Positions 27,665 to 36,496 of a DNA stretch of 64,000 nucleotides are shown in pieces (position 1 is the first letter of the stretch; each line of letters opens with the position of its first letter). The notes beneath the pieces were generated by a model, which had not been told where the DNA came from, made no database searches, and worked only from the letters and a program-made list of their open reading frames with translations. The position numbers and the translations under genes were made by a program. This stretch comes from Capillibacterium thermochitinicola (GTDB lineage Bacteria > Bacillota > UBA4882 > UBA10575): positions 62,001 to 126,000 of the forward strand of contig NZ_JAAKDE010000015.1 in NCBI RefSeq assembly GCF_013664685.1. Reading direction: 5' to 3'.

Positions 27665-29296
27665 TTGAGCCTTGATTTAATCGATGGACCAAAATTAAAA
27701 CAGATACTTGCTGCAGGCGTGGATAATTTGGTAGGGCATAAAGAGGAAGTGGATGCCCTAAATGTTTTTCCGGTTCCGGATGGCGATACGGGAACGAATA
27801 TGTCCCTGACTTTTCAGGCGGCTTTACGGGAAGCGGAAAAGGCCACCGATGACGTGGCGAATATCCTGGAACGGGCGGCCCAGGGTGCATTGATGGGGGC
27901 CCGAGGCAACTCCGGGGTTATTGTTTCCCAGTTTTTCCGCGGTTTTGCCCGTGCGGTCGGCAAAGTGGACAAGCTGGGGATCCCTGAAATTGTCCGGGGG
28001 ATCGTAGGGGCTGCCAACACGGCTTATCAGGCGGTTCGGAAACCGGTTGAGGGAACAATTCTTACGGTGGTAAGGGAAGCAGGCGAAAAAGCCCAAAAGC
28101 TCCAGGGGAAAGAGAAAGATCCGATCCGGTTTTTAGAGCAAGTCTATAAACATGCGGAAGAAGTGCTGGCCAAAACACCGGAGATGTTGCCGACGCTGAA
28201 ACAGGCTGGAGTGGTCGACGCGGGCGGGAAAGGTCTGCTCTTCTTTTTTCAAGGTGTGCTTGCCGGCTTAAAAGGGGAGGCCGTCGTCGTCAGGAAGGCC
28301 GCACCGGACGAGAAAAAACAGCTTTTTGCCCGGGTTGAGGACGATTTGGATTTGGATCCGGAGAATATTACCTTCCAGTATTGTACGGAGTTTATCGTCC
28401 GCGGTGAAAATATGAATTTGGAGACCATCAGAGAGGATCTGGAGCCCCATGGTGATTGCCTCCTGGTAGTGGGGGACGAAAAGACAATAAAGATCCATAT
28501 TCATACCAACAATCCGGGTTTGATCCTGGACTACGCCGTGCATTTGGGGTCATTGTCCGAGATCGACATCAACAATATGGTGGAACAGAGTCAACAACGA
28601 CTGGAACAACTCCGGCGGGACCAGCCGCCCCAAGCCAATAAGGAGATCGGTTTGGTGGCCGTTGCTTCCGGCGAGGGTCTCCAGAACATCTTCCGCAGCC
28701 TCGGGGTGGATGAGGTTATTTCCGGCGGACAGACGATGAACCCGAGCACGGAAGAGCTATACAAAGCGGTGATGAAGGTACCGGCGAAACAGGTGATCAT
28801 TCTGCCGAACAACAGCAATATTGTCATGACCGCCGGACAAGTCGGCGAACTCACTGATATCCCAGTGGCGGTGGTGCCTTCGAAATTTATCCCGCAAGGG
28901 ATTGCGGCCTTGATGGCCTTTGCGCCGGAAGAAAGTCTGGTCCATAATCAGGAGGCCATGACCAGGGCTTTGAGTTCGGTGGTCACCGGCGAGGTGACCT
29001 TTGCGGTCCGGGCTTCTTCCATCAACGGCCTGGAGATCCAGGAAGGGGATATCGTCGGTTTAAAAGACGGCGATATCACATGTAAAGGGAAGGATGCTTC
29101 GGCGGTTCTCCTCGATTTGCTTTCCCACTGTGTTGAGGAGGAGGACTCATTTATTACTATTTATTATGGCCATGATATTAACGAGAAGGAAGCCGAAAGC
29201 GTCCTGGAGAAAGTACAGGCGCTCTACCCCGATGCGGAAGTGGAATTATATTATGGCGGACAACCCTTGTACTACTATTTATTCTCGGTGGAGTAA
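27665..29296 (+). CDS. fakA: Fatty acid kinase catalytic subunit FakA (DAK2/YloV)
   Basis: Phosphorylates FakB-bound fatty acids for entry into phospholipid synthesis. 543 residues: N-terminal DhaL-type kinase domain with the metal motif FPVPDGDTGTNMSLTF and ARGNSGVIVSQFFRGFA, then the FakA middle domain (GDCLLVVGDEKTIKIHIHTN) and a C-terminal DegV-like half (IILPNNSNIVMTAGQ). TTG at 27665 is chosen since GGGAGG lies about eight bases before it; the longer frame overlaps asp23. The FakB partner is not in the window. Confidence 0.92.
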   Translation: MSLDLIDGPKLKQILAAGVDNLVGHKEEVDALNVFPVPDGDTGTNMSLTFQAALREAEKATDDVANILERAAQGALMGARGNSGVIVSQFFRGFARAVGKVDKLGIPEIVRGIVGAANTAYQAVRKPVEGTILTVVREAGEKAQKLQGKEKDPIRFLEQVYKHAEEVLAKTPEMLPTLKQAGVVDAGGKGLLFFFQGVLAGLKGEAVVVRKAAPDEKKQLFARVEDDLDLDPENITFQYCTEFIVRGENMNLETIREDLEPHGDCLLVVGDEKTIKIHIHTNNPGLILDYAVHLGSLSEIDINNMVEQSQQRLEQLRRDQPPQANKEIGLVAVASGEGLQNIFRSLGVDEVISGGQTMNPSTEELYKAVMKVPAKQVIILPNNSNIVMTAGQVGELTDIPVAVVPSKFIPQGIAALMAFAPEESLVHNQEAMTRALSSVVTGEVTFAVRASSINGLEIQEGDIVGLKDGDITCKGKDASAVLLDLLSHCVEEEDSFITIYYGHDINEKEAESVLEKVQALYPDAEVELYYGGQPLYYYLFSVE

Positions 29297-29427
29297 TGGC
29301 GTATTAAGTTGCCGTTGAGCAAGTTGGCTGTTGACCAAGTTTGCCGGCGACCGGTGCAAGACGGATACAGCCAAGGCATTTTACTTCCGCGGACAAGCGG
29401 CAAGTTCGGAAGAGAAGTAGGTTTAAG

Positions 29428-30006
29428 ATGCGGATTACAGGCGGAAAATATGGCGGACTGAAACTGCTGGGCCCAACCCATGAAGGACTAAGGCCGACCA
29501 CTGATATGTTGAGGGAGGCGCTCTTTAATATTTTGGGCGCCACCTTTCTTAACGGACGGGTTTTGGACCTATTTGCCGGGGCCGGGACGTTAGGAATTGA
29601 GGCCTTAAGCCGTGGGGCCCGGGCGGTTACCTTTGTTGAGAAAGATCCGAAGGGGTTACGCCTCCTCAAACAGAATCTTCGCCGTCTACCCGACACGAAC
29701 AACACTGAGGTCAGAGTCTATCCCGTTGATGTCCTGCGGATTTTACCGAAGATCAGTCGGGACGAGGCCCCCTATGACCTTATTTTCATTGATCCCCCTT
29801 TTCACGCCGACCTGTGGTTTCGAGTTTTAGAGCTGATCTCCCGGTTGTCTGTCCTGGCGACAACCGGACAGATTGTGGTGGAGATTCCGCGGCGGAGTCT
29901 CCTTCCCGAACGGATCGGGTGCCTCCAGCGGGTGGATAAAAGGGTCTATGGTGAGGTGTCGTTGGAATTTTGGGAGTATATCGATGATGGAGCTGATGGG
30001 GAATGA
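29428..30006 (+). CDS. rsmD: 16S rRNA (guanine966-N2)-methyltransferase RsmD
   Basis: Class I SAM methyltransferase, 192 residues. MRITGGKYGGLKL is the family N-terminus; RVLDLFAGAGTLGIEALSRG binds SAM and LIFIDPPF is the catalytic (D/N)PPY-type motif. ATG at 29428 is preferred to a longer reading with no ribosome site. Overlaps coaD by four bases (ATGA). Confidence 0.95.
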   Translation: MRITGGKYGGLKLLGPTHEGLRPTTDMLREALFNILGATFLNGRVLDLFAGAGTLGIEALSRGARAVTFVEKDPKGLRLLKQNLRRLPDTNNTEVRVYPVDVLRILPKISRDEAPYDLIFIDPPFHADLWFRVLELISRLSVLATTGQIVVEIPRRSLLPERIGCLQRVDKRVYGEVSLEFWEYIDDGADGE

Positions 30007-30503
30007 CAAGGGCCGTCTGCCCGGGGAGTTTTGACCCGGTCACCAATGGTCATCTTGATATTATAACGAGAGCGGCCGAGATCTTCGACGAGGTAATCGT
30101 TGCGGTCGGGAACAATCCGAACAAGAAAACCCTCTTTACCATCGAAGAGCGTGTTGCGTTGCTCAAACAAGTTATCGCCGATACCGGCCTTAAAAATGTG
30201 CGGGTTGACCATTTCAGCGGTTTGCAGGTTGATTACGCGCGGGCCCAAAAAGCGCAGGTGATCGTGAAAGGGCTGCGGGCGCTCTCCGATTTTGAATACG
30301 AGTTCCAGATGGCGTTGACCAATAAAAAATTGGCACCGGAGCTTGAAACAATGTTTATGATGACGGAGAATAAATATGCTTTTCTCAGCTCCAGCCTGGT
30401 AAAGGAGATTGTTTTCTTCGGCGGGAATCCGGAAGGTTTGATTCCCCCGGTGGTCCTTGCCCCTTTACAGGAGAAAATGGCTAAAGTGAGGGAGAAAATT
30501 TGA
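30003..30503 (+). CDS. coaD: Phosphopantetheine adenylyltransferase
   Basis: Penultimate step of coenzyme A synthesis. 166 residues with the nucleotidyltransferase motif CPGSFDPVTNGHLDII and the second motif YAFLSSSLVKEIVFFGG. ATG overlaps the rsmD stop; its own stop overlaps the next gene. rsmD-coaD is a standard Firmicutes pair. Confidence 0.97.
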   Translation: MTRAVCPGSFDPVTNGHLDIITRAAEIFDEVIVAVGNNPNKKTLFTIEERVALLKQVIADTGLKNVRVDHFSGLQVDYARAQKAQVIVKGLRALSDFEYEFQMALTNKKLAPELETMFMMTENKYAFLSSSLVKEIVFFGGNPEGLIPPVVLAPLQEKMAKVREKI

Positions 30504-30982
30504 GCAGTAACCATTTGTTCTCCCTCCTGGGGCGTTTGGAGGAACTGATCACGAAAAGCCCCCGTTTGGCGGGGCGTGCCTTTCTGCCGCTCGATGAAGC
30601 GCTGGAGATCATGAAGAAGATCCGGGTGACCATCCCCGAAGAGGTGAAGGCGGCACAGGAGCTTGTTAAGCAGAAGGAGGCTATTCTCCGGAAAGCGCAG
30701 GAAGACGCGGAACACCTCCTGACCCGTTCGCGCAAGGAGGCGGAGCGGCTCCTCGCGGAGCACCATCTGATCAAGCTGGCACAGGAAGAGGGTAAAGAGA
30801 TTAAGGATAAAGCTTTGCAAGTGGCCCGGCAAATGGAGGAGGAAGCCAACCGTTATGTGTTTGAGATTTTGGGACGGTTGGAAGAGAACCTCTTGGAAGC
30901 ATTAAAGGTGGTCCACCGGTCAAAGGAAAAATACAAGGCGGCCAGGGAGGAAGACGGGGCCGCGGAGCACAACAGCGATTAG
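30500..30982 (+). CDS. Coiled-coil protein resembling the ATP synthase b subunit, function unknown
   Basis: A 160-residue, almost wholly helical and charged protein. Residues 45-130 (KAAQELVKQKEAILRKAQED, HLLTRSRKEAERLLAEHHLI) form a long coiled coil like the stalk of F0 b or V-type E/G subunits, but no transmembrane segment precedes it, so it is not an ATP synthase subunit. Such proteins occur next to coaD in Clostridia. TTG start overlaps the coaD stop. I do not know its role; a cytoplasmic scaffold is possible. Confidence 0.8.
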   Translation: MSSNHLFSLLGRLEELITKSPRLAGRAFLPLDEALEIMKKIRVTIPEEVKAAQELVKQKEAILRKAQEDAEHLLTRSRKEAERLLAEHHLIKLAQEEGKEIKDKALQVARQMEEEANRYVFEILGRLEENLLEALKVVHRSKEKYKAAREEDGAAEHNSD

Positions 30983-30998
30983 AAGTTGCGGTGAAAAA

Positions 30999-31712
30999 AT
31001 GGTGAAACAACAACCGAAGGAGATTGGAAAAATAACGATTGCCATCGACGGCCCGGCCGGGTCAGGGAAGAGTACGGTGGCCAAACGCGTCGCGGACGCC
31101 CTGGGCATCTTGTATCTTGACACGGGCGCGATGTACCGGGCGGTGACCTTAAAAGCGCTCCGGGCCGGTCTTGCTCTGGACGATGAGGCCGCATTGGCCA
31201 AGCTGGCCGCGGCGACGGCTTTGGAGTTTAAACAGACTGCCGACGGTTCCTACCACCTCTTCATGGACGGCGAGGATGTTAGTGCCCAGATCCGGACGGC
31301 GCCGGTGACGAAGGCCGTCTCAGCGGTTTCGGCCGTGGCGGGCGTGCGTGAAGTTTTGGTTAAACAGCAGCAACGGATTGGACGCCAGGGGGGAGTGGTG
31401 ATGGACGGCCGGGATATTGGGACCGTGGTTCTCCCCCACGCCGATCTGAAGATTTTTTTAACCGCCTCCCTGCGTGAACGCGCCTACCGGCGGTGGTTGG
31501 AGTTGCAGGCAAAGGGAGATACGGTGACCATTGACGAGGTGGAAGAGGATTTAAAACGGCGAGATGCTTTCGATTCCGGGCGGTCCGTGGCACCGCTCCG
31601 GCCGGCACCGGACAGTGTAACCTTGGACACGACGGCGCTCTCCATTGAGGAAGTGGTCGAAAGGATCTTGGCGTTGGCTTCATCTTCTTTCTGTACGATG
31701 CAGGAGGGTTGA
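30999..31712 (+). CDS. cmk: Cytidylate kinase
   Basis: Phosphorylates CMP and dCMP. 237 residues with P-loop AIDGPAGSGKSTVAKRVA, LDTGAMYRAVTLKALRAG and GRDIGTVVLPHADLKIFLTA. Start of the classic Firmicutes run cmk-plsC-ispH-S1. ATG start; overlaps plsC by four bases. Confidence 0.96.
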   Translation: MVKQQPKEIGKITIAIDGPAGSGKSTVAKRVADALGILYLDTGAMYRAVTLKALRAGLALDDEAALAKLAAATALEFKQTADGSYHLFMDGEDVSAQIRTAPVTKAVSAVSAVAGVREVLVKQQQRIGRQGGVVMDGRDIGTVVLPHADLKIFLTASLRERAYRRWLELQAKGDTVTIDEVEEDLKRRDAFDSGRSVAPLRPAPDSVTLDTTALSIEEVVERILALASSSFCTMQEG

Positions 31713-32338
31713 CCAGTTTGTTGTACCGAGTTTGCCGAACGCTGCTCACCGGTTTTCTCCGCCTTTGCTACCGGTTTCAGGTATTTGGGGCGGAGCATCT
31801 GCCGGAAACGGGTCCGGTGATTGTTGTCAGTAACCACGCCAATTTTATCGACCCGATCGTGGTCGGTTGTAGCCTGCAAAAGCGGCAGGTTTGTTTTATG
31901 GCCAAAGAGGAGCTTTTCCGGGTTCCTCTGTTTGGCGGTTTAATCCGGCGCCTCGGGGCGTTCCCGGTCAAACGCGGGACAGGCGACCGGGGTGCTTTTC
32001 GGGCCGCCCGGTCGGCGCTGGCGGCCGGTAAAGTGGTGGGGATGTTCCCCGAAGGTAAAAGGTACCGGGACGGCCAAATCCACCCCTTAAAGCCGGGAGC
32101 GGCGATGCTGGCGATCGAAAGCGGAGCACAGGTCCTCCCGATGGTGATCACCGGAACCCACCATTTGAAACCCTTCCGTTTTCCACGGATCAAAGCTTTT
32201 GTTGGTCCGGCGTTCAAATTGGAAGCCACTGCGGACAAAAAAGAGACGGTCCGGCAAGGAACCGACCAAATTTTCACGAGTTTGCTTGAATTATGGGAAA
32301 AGGCGGAAGTGACGGTGGAAAAATGGGCAAAATTATAA
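31709..32338 (+). CDS. plsC: 1-acyl-sn-glycerol-3-phosphate acyltransferase
   Basis: Makes phosphatidic acid from lysophosphatidate. 209 residues with acyltransferase block I VVSNHANFIDPIVV (NHxxxxD form), GAFPVKRGTGDRGAFRAA and block III MFPEGKRYRDG. TTG start overlaps the cmk stop. The 3' end overlaps the start of the ispH fusion by 16 bases. Confidence 0.94.
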   Translation: MTSLLYRVCRTLLTGFLRLCYRFQVFGAEHLPETGPVIVVSNHANFIDPIVVGCSLQKRQVCFMAKEELFRVPLFGGLIRRLGAFPVKRGTGDRGAFRAARSALAAGKVVGMFPEGKRYRDGQIHPLKPGAAMLAIESGAQVLPMVITGTHHLKPFRFPRIKAFVGPAFKLEATADKKETVRQGTDQIFTSLLELWEKAEVTVEKWAKL

Positions 32339-34449
32339 TCGGGGAGAAAGCCGGTTTTTGTTTCGGGGTGGAACGGGCCCTGCGGATTACCCAGGAGAGT
32401 CGGGAGCAAAACCAACAACCGGTTTATATCTTGGGCGCTTTGATCCATAATCCCCGGGTGATCGCGGATCTGGAAAGACAGGGGGTCAAAACCATCTCCG
32501 ACCTGAAGGAGGCCGAACCGGGAGGAATTCTCCTCATCCGTTCACACGGGGCCGGTCCGCAGGTTTTTGCCGCGGCCCGGGAACGGGGGCTAAAAGTGAT
32601 CGATGCCACCTGCCCCTTTGTTAGACAGGAACAAAATTACGCCCAGGAGTTGCAGCGGGATGGTTATCAAGTGTTGGTGGTTGGCGACCCCGACCATCCG
32701 GAAGTGAAGGCCGTGGTTGACACCGTCGAGGGTGATGCGGTGGTGGTGAACCCGGCCCAGCCCGACCAGTGGCGCACAAAGTCCTTCAAACCCAAACTGG
32801 GGCTGGTCTGCCAGACCACGCTTCCCCAGGAAAAGCTGGCGGCGGTTGTCGAGGCTTTGCTCCCGCTGGCCAAGGAACTGAAGATTTTTAATACCATCTG
32901 CCATGCGACCAGAGAGCGGCAGACGGAAACGGCCAAGTTGGCCCAGGAAGTCGATGTTTTACTGGTCATCGGCGGCAAGAATTCGGCCAATACCCGTAAA
33001 CTGGTCGAGATTGGGGCTGCCTATACCCCAACTTATCATATCGAATCAGGAGAAGAAATTAATCCCCAATGGTTGGAAGGGAAAAAAATAATTGGAGTGA
33101 CAGCCGGAGCGTCGACCCCTCAAAGTCAGATTTCCGAGGTCGTGGACTGGCTGCAACACAATTATACAGGAGGTATAACCATGGAAAATCAAGTGACGAA
33201 CGGACATCTGACGGAGGAGGTAGATAAAGTGGAGAACGCAGAGGCCACCATGGACAGCGAAGCGATGGACAGCGAAGCGTTGTTGCTAAACCAAGAGATC
33301 CCGCGGCTGGAAGTGGGCGAAATAATCGAAGCCACTGTCGTGGCGGTTGACGACGGGGAGATTGCGGTTAATGTCGGCGGGAAGTCCGACTACACGATTC
33401 CCCTGGCGGAACTGACCAGCGAAAAAGTGGAATCCGCCCGTGAACTTGTGCGAGTCGGAGACAGGATTAAAGTGATGGTCCTGCAGGTAGGGGAGGAAAA
33501 AACCCGGCTTTCCAAGAAGAAAGCGGATGAAGAGTTGGCCTGGTTGCAATTGAAGGACGCTTTCCAAAAACACCAACGGGTGTCCGGGAAGATTATCCAG
33601 GCGGTCAAGGGCGGCCTTCAGGTCAGCATCAATGGTCTCATTGCCTTTCTTCCTGCTTCCCATGCGGATCTGGGTTACGTAAGCAATCTGTCCACCCTGG
33701 TGGGCTTGGAAGCGGAGTTTTATGTGATTGATTTCGACGCCCAGCGGCACCGGGTGGTCCTCTCCCGCAAAGAGGTGTTGGCGGAAGAACAGGCGGCGGT
33801 TGAGGCCAAGGTCTTTGCCGAACTGGCCGAAGGCCAGACCCGTAAAGGAGTGGTCACCCGCTTGACACCCTTTGGGGCCTTTGTGGATATCGGCGGGGGC
33901 GTGGAAGGACTCCTCCATGTTTCGGAGATCGCCTGGGAACGGATTTCCCATCCTTCGGCCCGGTTAAAAGAGGGTGAAGAGATTGAGGTCTTGGTCACCA
34001 AGGTTGACCCGGAAGCCAAAAGAATCTCCCTTAGCCTGAAACAGTTATCCCCCCATCCCTGGAGTAAGATCGGGGAGAAGTATAAGGTGGGCGATATAGT
34101 CGAGGGGAAAGTAGTCCGCCTGACCTCTTTCGGTGCCTTTGTGAACCTGGAAGAAGGCGTTGACGGTTTGATCCATATCTCCCAGTTGAGCGACCGGCGA
34201 GTGGAAAAACCCGAAGATGTGGTTCAGGTCGGCCAAACGGTCCGCGCGAAAGTGCTCAAAGTCGAACCGGAAGAAAAGAGAATCGGTTTAAGTATCCGGG
34301 CCGCCCAGGAGAAACCCAAGAAGGAGGAACCGGTGCGGGAGGAGAAGCAGGCCCCGGTTATTCCTGGGCTGGAGGATAAACCGCTCTCTTCCAATCTAGG
34401 CGACCTGCTGGCCGAAAAGATGGGGTTGGACCAAAACGACCGCAATTAA
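32323..34449 (+). CDS. ispH: IspH (HMBPP reductase) fused to a four-S1-domain protein
   Basis: One reading frame of 708 residues. Residues 1-283 are 4-hydroxy-3-methylbut-2-enyl diphosphate reductase, the last step of the MEP isoprenoid pathway, with cluster cysteines C13 (GFCFGV), C97 (DATCPFV) and C193 (NTICHATRERQ), and LIRSHGAGP. From about residue 330 come four S1 RNA-binding repeats (for example GVVTRLTPFGAFVDIGGGVE, EGKVVRLTSFGAFVNLEEGV), like ribosomal protein S1. The IspH-S1 fusion is known in Clostridia. Here an AGGAGGT and ATG at 33181 sit exactly at the junction, so a free S1 protein of 422 residues may also be made. ATG at 32323 is preferred to an upstream start. Confidence 0.95.
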   Translation: MGKIIIGEKAGFCFGVERALRITQESREQNQQPVYILGALIHNPRVIADLERQGVKTISDLKEAEPGGILLIRSHGAGPQVFAAARERGLKVIDATCPFVRQEQNYAQELQRDGYQVLVVGDPDHPEVKAVVDTVEGDAVVVNPAQPDQWRTKSFKPKLGLVCQTTLPQEKLAAVVEALLPLAKELKIFNTICHATRERQTETAKLAQEVDVLLVIGGKNSANTRKLVEIGAAYTPTYHIESGEEINPQWLEGKKIIGVTAGASTPQSQISEVVDWLQHNYTGGITMENQVTNGHLTEEVDKVENAEATMDSEAMDSEALLLNQEIPRLEVGEIIEATVVAVDDGEIAVNVGGKSDYTIPLAELTSEKVESARELVRVGDRIKVMVLQVGEEKTRLSKKKADEELAWLQLKDAFQKHQRVSGKIIQAVKGGLQVSINGLIAFLPASHADLGYVSNLSTLVGLEAEFYVIDFDAQRHRVVLSRKEVLAEEQAAVEAKVFAELAEGQTRKGVVTRLTPFGAFVDIGGGVEGLLHVSEIAWERISHPSARLKEGEEIEVLVTKVDPEAKRISLSLKQLSPHPWSKIGEKYKVGDIVEGKVVRLTSFGAFVNLEEGVDGLIHISQLSDRRVEKPEDVVQVGQTVRAKVLKVEPEEKRIGLSIRAAQEKPKKEEPVREEKQAPVIPGLEDKPLSSNLGDLLAEKMGLDQNDRN

Positions 34450-34517
34450 TAAAAACCAGTTTGCCAATCACAATAAAAAAAACAGTTGCCACTGATAAAT
34501 AACATGTTTGCTTGCGA

Positions 34518-34549
34518 AAGCTTTCCTCAGCATGGGGAAAGCTTTTTTT
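34518..34549 (+). terminator. Terminator after the ispH-S1 gene
   Basis: Nine-base stem AAGCTTTCC / GGAAAGCTT followed by TTTTTTG. Ends the cmk-ispH operon and leaves about 165 bases before the next gene, in which I see no clear promoter. Confidence 0.75.
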
Positions 34550-34713
34550 GTCTCCGCTTTTGCCTCCTCCACGTCGCTTTGGGCCTGCCGGCGAAACCCC
34601 GTCGGGCGGCTTTTTAGTTGCCGGGTTAGTTTTTGAATTGTAATTTAAAGCGGTGGGATAATAAGTTTTAACATGACCGGACTGTGACGTAAGGAACGGG
34701 AGGAGGAAAATGG

Positions 34714-35397
34714 ATGAGTATCGGCTTGTTGCTACTGATTGGCGCGGGGATTTTGATCCTGTTGGGACTGGCCCAGCAGGTTTTAGACCGGCTGTATCTC
34801 AACGATAAATGGGCTTTGCTGATTCTGGCGGCGATGGTCGGTGGCAGTTTTATCGAGATCCCCCTCTACCGGGGACAGCCACCGGTCAGTATCAATTTGG
34901 GCGGGGCCCTCATCCCGCTGGCCTTGAGCATCTACGTTTTATCCCGGGCGGGGACCGCCAAAGAGACCAGCCGGGGAATTCTCGGGGCGATCCTGGTGGG
35001 TGCCCTCATTTATGGCGTAGCCAAGATCTATAAATTCGATATTAACGCCGGGATGATCGAACCCCAGTATCTGTGGGGGATTATTGCCGGAGTAACCGCT
35101 TATATCATCGGGCGGTCGCGGCGTTTGGCCTTTATCAGTGCCACCAGCGGGGTGATCCTGGCCGACATTGCCCATGCCGTGGAGGGAGCCATGCGGGGCA
35201 CGCGGTACGGTCCGACCCGGATCGGGGGTGCCGGCGTGCTTGATACAGTGGTGCTCGCGGGGATCATTGGCCTGGTTTTGGCGGAAATAATCGGAGAAAC
35301 CCGGGAGCGGCTGCAGGGGGGACCGGACCGTTCCGACGAACGCCCGGAAGGTCTGGTTGAACCGGAACAACAGGAAGGAGGCGCGGATCATGAATAA
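34714..35397 (+). CDS. DUF1614 membrane protein
   Basis: 227 residues with six or so hydrophobic segments and a charged C-terminal tail. The stretch ALLILAAMVGGSFIEIPLYR, NLGGALIPLALSIYVLSRAG and LADIAHAVEGAMRGTRYGPT match DUF1614, a family of spore formers with unknown role. Strong GGGAGGAGG seven bases before the ATG. It overlaps spoIIP by eight bases, which suggests a shared sporulation function. Confidence 0.8.
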   Translation: MSIGLLLLIGAGILILLGLAQQVLDRLYLNDKWALLILAAMVGGSFIEIPLYRGQPPVSINLGGALIPLALSIYVLSRAGTAKETSRGILGAILVGALIYGVAKIYKFDINAGMIEPQYLWGIIAGVTAYIIGRSRRLAFISATSGVILADIAHAVEGAMRGTRYGPTRIGGAGVLDTVVLAGIIGLVLAEIIGETRERLQGGPDRSDERPEGLVEPEQQEGGADHE

Positions 35398-36493
35398 AAA
35401 AGCAGTCGTTCTTGGCTGTGTGCTCCTGCTTGTCCTGCTGACGCTGGCCGGTCCGGTGTGGGGACATACGGAACGGACGGACGGCTATTATACCCTGGTG
35501 GATGCGGAAGGCCGCCGTATTGCCCGGACGGCCCATGAAGTGAAAAAAGGCGACCAGTACTTGACGGCCGACAACAAGCTGTACCGGGTGGAAAAAGTGG
35601 AGGAGAACACCGCACATCTGCGCTTTGTGCGCGAAGTAAATTTGGAGGCGGCGATCGCCCCGTCCCTTGTCACCCGGCTGGCCAGTGCGGTGGCCCGTCT
35701 TTTTCCGGGAAAAGAGGAATATGTTCAGGGTGGAAACCGCCCGGTGGCCATCTACCATACCCACTCGGCGGAGTCTTACGTTCCGACGGACGGGCGCGCC
35801 AGTATCCGGGAGAACGGCGGCATCTTTCGGGTGGGCGAAGCATTGGCCCAAGCGTTACGGGAGCGGGGGGTTAATGTTATTCACGAAAAAACACCCCACG
35901 ACCCTCACGACGCGATGGCTTATGACCGGTCACGGCGGACCGCCACCGAGCTCTTGAAGAAAAACCCCATTGCCCTGCTGGATATCCACCGGGACGCGGT
36001 CCCGGCCGACGAGTATGCGGACGAAATCAATAATACGGCGGTCACCAAAGCCCAATTGGTGGTTGGCCGGCAAAACCCAAACATGAAAGCGAATGAAGCT
36101 TTTGCCTACCAAATCAAGTCGGTGGTCGATAAAAAATACCCCGGTTTTATCAAAGGGATTTTCTACGCCGACGGTAAGTATAACCAGGATTTGGCCCCGC
36201 GGCTGCTCCTGGTGGAGATGGGCTCCCACACCAACAGCCGGGAAGAGGCGGAAAGAGGGGCCGCGATCTTTGCGGCCGCGGCCAAAGAAGTTTTGGCCAA
36301 CCCGGGGGCCAGCAACCGCGCGGTGGGTGCCGGGGCAACCCGTGCCCTTTTGTGGATCGTTGGCCTTTTGGCGGTCGGGGTGGCGATCTACTTTGCGATC
36401 AACGGCGGATTTGACAAAATCCGCACCGGGCTAGGCAGTGGCGGCGGGGGTAATGATGTCGACACCGACCAGCAATCGCCGAAGGAGGAATAG
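35390..36493 (+). CDS. spoIIP: Stage II sporulation protein P-like amidase
   Basis: SpoIIP is the amidase/endopeptidase of the DMP machine that drives engulfment. 367 residues: cleavable-looking signal peptide (AVVLGCVLLLVLLTLAGPVWG), then the SpoIIP catalytic domain with VAIYHTHSAESYVPTDG, ALLDIHRDAVP and LLLVEMGSHTNSREEAERGA, and a C-terminal transmembrane helix (ALLWIVGLLAVGVAIYFAI). Bacillus SpoIIP is anchored at the N-terminus, so the C-terminal anchor is a variant. ATG at 35390 follows GGAGGCGC. Its TAG is directly followed, in the same frame, by the first DUF3189 gene. Confidence 0.88.
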   Translation: MNKKAVVLGCVLLLVLLTLAGPVWGHTERTDGYYTLVDAEGRRIARTAHEVKKGDQYLTADNKLYRVEKVEENTAHLRFVREVNLEAAIAPSLVTRLASAVARLFPGKEEYVQGGNRPVAIYHTHSAESYVPTDGRASIRENGGIFRVGEALAQALRERGVNVIHEKTPHDPHDAMAYDRSRRTATELLKKNPIALLDIHRDAVPADEYADEINNTAVTKAQLVVGRQNPNMKANEAFAYQIKSVVDKKYPGFIKGIFYADGKYNQDLAPRLLLVEMGSHTNSREEAERGAAIFAAAAKEVLANPGASNRAVGAGATRALLWIVGLLAVGVAIYFAINGGFDKIRTGLGSGGGGNDVDTDQQSPKEE

Positions 36494-36496
36494 AGT

